Positions 59,363 through 64,000 of a DNA stretch of 64,000 nucleotides are shown here, in pieces. Source of the DNA: Pochonia chlamydosporia 170 (lineage: Eukaryota; Ascomycota; Sordariomycetes; Hypocreales; Clavicipitaceae). The DNA lies in the NCBI RefSeq assembly GCF_001653235.2, contig NC_035791.1, positions 1,736,001 to 1,800,000 of the forward strand, read 5' to 3'. How positions within the stretch are numbered: the first letter of the stretch is position 1; every line of letters begins with the position of its first letter. The notes under the pieces were generated by a model, which was given only the letters and a program-made list of their open reading frames with translations, did no database searches and was not told the origin of the DNA. Made by a program: the position numbers and the translations under genes.

Positions 59363-62300
59363 ATGCCCAGTATGTCATCTCTCCTTGATCCGTTGCAAGT
59401 CCTATTCCATAGGTCGATCCAACGCTAGCACGCAAATATGAAGCCGTAGATTACTGATATCCCCCATAGGCAAGAATAAGAAACATGCTAAAGAAAGTGG
59501 TGGAATATCTGCGGCGGTGACGAAGCAGGCTGCTGCCAGGCTCTCGTGAGTAGCTCCTTCCCTACCACTTGAGAAATGTCCTTCCTCGTGACTTGTCATA
59601 CGGACTGTCTGGCTGACCGTTGTATCTTGTCGTCACCAACAGAAGCAATCACAGCAACAACCTTCACGACGGCGGCAGCGCCGCTTCCAACAAAAGTACG
59701 CCGTCCGAAGCTTCGTCTCCTCCTGCCAACACCCCAGAAATCAAGCCTTCAACTTCCGACAATGGAAAACCTCTTGCTGCGTCACCGATGCTCGACGCCT
59801 TGTCTACGACATCAGTTTCCCCAAACACTGCTCCTAGCATGACAACTGAGTGGGCCAAGACCATCATGGCTGGCTCTCCTGGCAACTTGATTAACCTCAC
59901 CAGCGAATCACCGCCAACGCAACCTTCTTCCTATGAAGACGCTGCCAGGTTGCATAATGGATGGGCTGCTGCTCAGCGTCCATTTATGAGTCCATCTCCG
60001 GCGTCGCTTTCCCCGCCGAATCACAGTCGGCGACCTCTAAGTTTTCAGTCGGATACGCAGTATCACCTTGCTGGCACTCCGCCCAGATCGACAAGTGCCG
60101 CGTATCGACGAAGTTCGCTGTATTCACAATACCACCCTTCTCACACTGCAAGCCCTCAACCGCCTCTGCCGCATCAGCCCCAATCGCATTTTTACGGTGC
60201 CCAGGACTTAAACCTGGCCATTACTTCCCAATCCGGCATGAAAGCTGGGGAGAATGGATTATTCTTCGGGTTTGACAAACTGCCAACCGAGCATGGGTCA
60301 TCAACTGTGGCACAAAAAGTAGTCTTGGCGGGCTACGAGGGGGGATTGCAGGTGTATTCTGTGAACAAGAGGGGAGTTGAGCTCACAGCCAGCTTGAAAG
60401 GCTTGCGTGGCGGAGTGCACTACGCCAAAATCCTTCCATGGACTGTCACTGGCCAAACCTCTTCTATTTTCCCTCTTGTGGCAGTGGTAGTACACGGGCC
60501 TGTGCTTCCTTCACGGCAAACTGATGCGGGAAGTGGTCAACAAGAGAGTGCACCCCGTGCAACACCAGATGGCAGTGCCAGTCCTCGTCAAGGGTACGCT
60601 CCCTCAGAGGGTCTTTCAACAAGAACAGCGCCACCGATTCAGTTCTACCAAACTGCAGTCGAAGTATACTCTCTCAAGACGAACAAACTTGTCGATATCC
60701 TTCTCCAAGCGCCCAGAGTCCAGATCAACATGGAAGTTTCTCTGTCGAGTCCGCTATTTCAACCTCCCTCTCCCACCGGAGCGCTCACTATAAAGGCGGA
60801 TGAAGGCACCATTGCCGTGTGCTCCGGGGTTACAGGCGAATGCTGGATATATAGGCAGCTGCTCGAGTTACAAAACGAGCACATGTTTGCTTGTGCTGGA
60901 AAGATATGGACTACGATTCAACAGAGCTATCGTGCAGAAGTAGCGGAAGAGACGGATAAGAAAGGTCCTTCCGCTTCTCCTTCACTTCGACCTAGTCCAC
61001 AGACGCCAATTTTTACATTGAATGGGCGATTGATTGCCTACTGCCCTTCGAACCCTTCAACGCAGGCGGCTCTCAGAGCACATCTGCCGGTTCCTACGCT
61101 TGGTCGTGCCCCAGGTGTTTCATCAATGGCACCACCCCATCTACCAATGGTCTCCGCGGCTCTGGATCTGCCAATCTCCGACAGCATGATGAACAAATTC
61201 ATGCGAGAAACCACACAAGAGTTGATTTCAGGGATGAAATGGGTCGGCCAGCAGGGCTTGCAGGCTTGGAATTCGTATTGGAACCAGCCACCAAACTCTC
61301 AGCAACAACATTCTAGGTCGCCTCCAGCTCAATGGACCGGTTCACGACCACCGCCAGTAGATACATCACAGTTTCCTCCTACTCACGGAGCTTCGGCCCC
61401 GGCTACGGCGAAGGACCCGGGACTTGTGTCTATTGTGGATGTCGAAAAGCTTCCGGTCTCTGCAACAGTGCATCCGCTTATCACGTTTGCGACTCCGCTT
61501 GGATGCAGCTTCGTCTCCTTCTCGCCATCGTCACTGGCGCTGTTCACTGCGAGCGCCAAAGGCGACGTTCAAACTGTCTGGGACCTCTTACGTGTTCAAC
61601 ACACAAACTCGTCACCGTTACAGACAACTTTGGCTCAGAATGAAACCATTGGTCCACAGGTTCGACAAATTGCACAGTTTTCCCGAATGACGGTCGCTAG
61701 AATTGTCGAGGTTGCGTGGTCTGAACCTCACGGGGATCGATTGGCTATGGTCACCGAGAGAGGTACAATCCACTTATTGGATATGCCATTCAGCTCGTTT
61801 ATGTGGCCTCCTCCGAGACGCCGTAAGGTGGCCCAAAAAGGCGGCCCTGAAGCTTCCGAGGGCTCGAGCTCAGCCGTCTCGATCGCGTCCGGTGCTATTG
61901 GGGCGGCGTATCAAGTAGCCAAGCCCTTTGTCTCTCGTTCACGCCGTGGAAGCAGTAACACTGTGTCTCCGTCTGGGGCGAACACACTCAGAGACTCGGC
62001 TGCCCAGGGCGGGCGGGTAATTGCGGCGAGCATTACACACTCACTGGGGAAGACTGGAACAGCTATCAACCAACTTCGTCACACTGGAGAGAATCGAGTT
62101 TCCTTGCCACCTAGTGTGAGTCTGCCTTCAGCAGCCTGTGTATCGTGGTTGAGAAGCCGACGATCCCGGTCACTCTACTCGATTGGAGGTGGCTTGATTC
62201 GGGTGTTCCCATGCAGCTCAAGGATATCGTCCTCGGTTCCAGGGAAAAGAGTCTCTAGAGCAAACAAGTATAAGGATATAAAGGTCCCACTGCTCCCGCA

Positions 62301-62907
62301 TGACATAGTTGCACCAATCGTTCGTCAGATTGTTGAGCTTGGGGCCGCAGACGAGTACCTTGAACTCTCAGAGGCAGAAATGGACGCAGGAAACACAATG
62401 ACTCTCAAACCTCCCCGAGCTTCAGCTGCTCCTCACCACGGTATGGATGCGACGATTCCTCAGGCAGAGATAGAGTCAAGTGCTCCATATCAGCCATTCC
62501 ATACCGATCGTCGGGTTGTCCTTTGCGAGTATGGTCGCGTGGATTCTGCCTCTGTTCTTCTGGCTAACACCAGCTTGGATGACAAGCCGGGCAAGAAGAA
62601 GAAGAATAAGCATAATTCGGACGCCTCTAACGGGACCTTGGCCGGAGCATGGGCCTTTGGTCAAGAGATCCCATGTGTCAAGATTGACTTGGGGTTGCCG
62701 GCGACAGCTGACGACGATTACATCGGACCTGATGACCACATGGCGCTGCCTCAGTCGGCAATGGAGCGTGTGATGCAGTACGAGGGCACCGAATCTATTG
62801 TGGTGACGACAAGACGTCGACGAGGTGCTCGCCAAGGTGATGTGGATGAGGACGGGTTCTTTGAGGACGACTGCGAAGTTCTCGACTTTGCGGACCAGCG
62901 CGTGTAG
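59363..62907 (+). CDS. BCAS3-domain, WD40-like protein
   Basis: A large protein of about 1115 residues. I join three exons: 59363-59369 (seven bases, ATGCCCA), 59470-59545 and 59643-62907. The donor GTATGT after the start and the resulting MPSKNKKHAKESGGISAAVT fit the expected Lys-rich N-terminus. The first 130 residues are disordered and Ser/Thr/Pro-rich. A WD40-like beta-propeller follows (VVLAGYEGGLQVYSV, VEVYSLKTNKLVDILLQAP, GTIAVCSGVTGECWIYRQL, ATPLGCSFVSFSPSSLALFT, HGDRLAMVTERGTIHLLDMP). The C-terminal part, including GAWAFGQEIPCVKIDLGLP, resembles the BCAS3 domain. Human BCAS3 binds phosphoinositides through its propeller and associates with the phagophore; the fungal role is not established here. 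The gene converges with DPM2, and its C-terminus is acidic. Confidence 0.85.
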
Positions 62908-63463
62908 GTGCTGTGCAGCAAAGACAGCAATGGAAAGAGAGGATTAGATGTGTTGGCAAGGCTTTTGGAATATTAGAGATGGGACGAGGCATGGCAATCG
63001 TTGACCCTCGTTCGGGATTGTGGCAAACACACATGAGTGGCTTGGTTTGCAGTGTGCCTAGGTTGCTGTTGGCTTGTTTTGGAGTTTTTGCTTGTCTGTC
63101 CCTGCTTCTGTTTTAGCTGGACTGGTTCGAGTTGTTGCTCCATTCGGTTTACTGATATTTCTGGGCATGGTTGGCTTTGGCAACTCCACTTCATGGCTCT
63201 TACGAGCACCAAATACCAAATATATACAAAGATACCCTATTGAATGGTCACAAACACTTGTGATTGATTTCGATGAATAGAATTTTTGCGTCATTATATT
63301 TCTGTTTCTTAGTTTAGGCGACCCAATTCGCATCATTAACTAGCTGGCCGATTGCTCCTTCAAGCACACAGGCCACGTTGTGTCCATGTAGAAATGGCTG
63401 TCCACGTCCGCTCCAGTTCCAATTAGGTACCGAGCTGCGAAATATTCCTTATCCCACTCTTAT
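62908..63463. other. Convergent spacer between the BCAS3 gene and DPM2
   Basis: 556 bp between stop codons, expected to hold both 3' untranslated regions. I see no gene. Confidence 0.45.
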
Positions 63464-63840
63464 TTAGTTCTTCTTCTTAGTAGCGGCCTTGGCCTTGGCC
63501 GCCTTCTTCCTGTTGCTTCTAATCATGACGAGACCCAAGAAGGATCCAACGACAGCCGAACCCAGAAGGACGAGGATGACGGGGATGCGGATGGCCCATT
63601 CGCGGGGGAGGAAGAAGTCCTGCAGGGCGTGGTACTCATCGACAAAGGGCTGCGCGGGAACACCGAATTAGTTTTGTGCCAAGGTCGATAGGGGCCAGGG
63701 GAGACAAACCATGATCAGGGTCCATATTGTGTAGTAGAGGAAGACGACGGAGGCAGCCACGAGCATGGCGAGGCCGACTAGTTTGTCGATCTGGTGGTGT
63801 TAGCTTGCTTTACGTAGGGTGTAATTGGCGTTTTTACCAT
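63464..63840 (-). CDS. DPM2: DPM2, regulatory subunit of dolichol-phosphate mannose synthase
   Basis: An 89-residue ER membrane protein that stabilises the catalytic subunit DPM1 and supports dolichol-phosphate-mannose synthesis for N-glycans, GPI anchors and O-mannosylation. Two membrane spans are visible (LVGLAMLVAASVVFLYYTIW and IPVILVLLGSAVVGSFLGLV), joined by the conserved PFVDEYHALQDFFLPREWA segment, with a Lys-rich C-terminus (RKKAAKAKAATKKKN). Exons are 63840-63838, 63790-63710 and 63649-63464: the first coding exon is only the ATG, followed at once by a GTAAAA donor, so the second codon is read from the next exon. The family has exactly this short length and two spans. The gene converges with the BCAS3 gene; its promoter lies at 63841-64000. 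Confidence 0.9.
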
Positions 63841-64000
63841 TGTTGAGACGCAGGCGGGCGAAACGACCGGACTTGTTGAAGGAGTGGTGGTGGTGATGAG
63901 GGAGCTTGGTGTTGATGATGAAGTGTCAATTGCTGCGACGCGTGCTGCTCAGGAGGTGTGGCTGTGTGGCGGTGCAGATGTGGCTGTGTTGTAGTGTGGT
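63841..64000. promoter_or_regulatory. DPM2 upstream region (cut by window edge)
   Basis: 160 bp of 5' leader or promoter of DPM2; the upstream neighbour is outside the window. Confidence 0.4.

Noticed and set aside
1..64000. tRNA genes, transposons and secondary-metabolite cluster genes
   Set aside because: I looked for T-loop-like sequence, transposase or reverse transcriptase motifs, and PKS/NRPS motifs and found none I could support.

Overview
The window is nuclear DNA of a filamentous ascomycete, most likely a Sordariomycete of the order Hypocreales (a Metarhizium/Pochonia-like fungus is my best guess). The reasons are short introns (about 46 to 163 bp) with GT..AG ends and CTAAC-like branch points, spliced genes with clear fungal identities (pacC, STB3, KU80, TOP3, PAM18, DPM2, an ING/PHD protein), and long gene-free tracts upstream of regulatory genes. 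I found no tRNA, rRNA, transposase, reverse transcriptase, polyketide or peptide synthetase, or CRISPR array. All exon borders are my own reading of splice signals and reading frame, without transcript data.

Layout. 0-6.5 kb: an acidic-tailed orphan protein, then two secreted cysteine-rich proteins with the same eight-cysteine module, once in a 60-residue protein and three times in a 278-residue protein. 6.6-8.6 kb: pacC, the ambient-pH transcription factor, with seven exact PacC sites in its own upstream region and an unusually GCCAAG-rich 5 kb beyond. 15.3-16.4 kb: an STB3-like Sin3-binding regulator behind another long empty tract. 20.4-34.5 kb: a compact housekeeping block with DNA topoisomerase III, a DUF1295 steroid-reductase-like membrane protein, a PHO13-type phosphatase, a small orphan, a TMEM205-like membrane protein, KU80, a Gfd2/YDR514C-like DEDDh exonuclease, the mitochondrial import J-protein PAM18 and a DUF3602 protein.

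34.5-41.9 kb is a 7.4 kb gene-free tract in front of a single-finger C2H2 transcription factor. Then come an orphan multi-span membrane protein, a small bactofilin-like beta-solenoid protein, an F-box/ankyrin/ZZ protein, an orphan 302-residue protein, an ING/PHD chromatin reader, a BCAS3-domain WD40-like protein and DPM2.

The genes do not form one pathway. Loose themes are genome maintenance (TOP3, KU80, the exonuclease), chromatin and transcription control (pacC, STB3, C2H2 factor, ING/PHD), and organelle functions (PAM18, DPM2). The best candidates for undescribed biology are the CCCC cysteine module family (3.3-4.8 kb) and the fungal bactofilin-like protein (48.3-49.0 kb).
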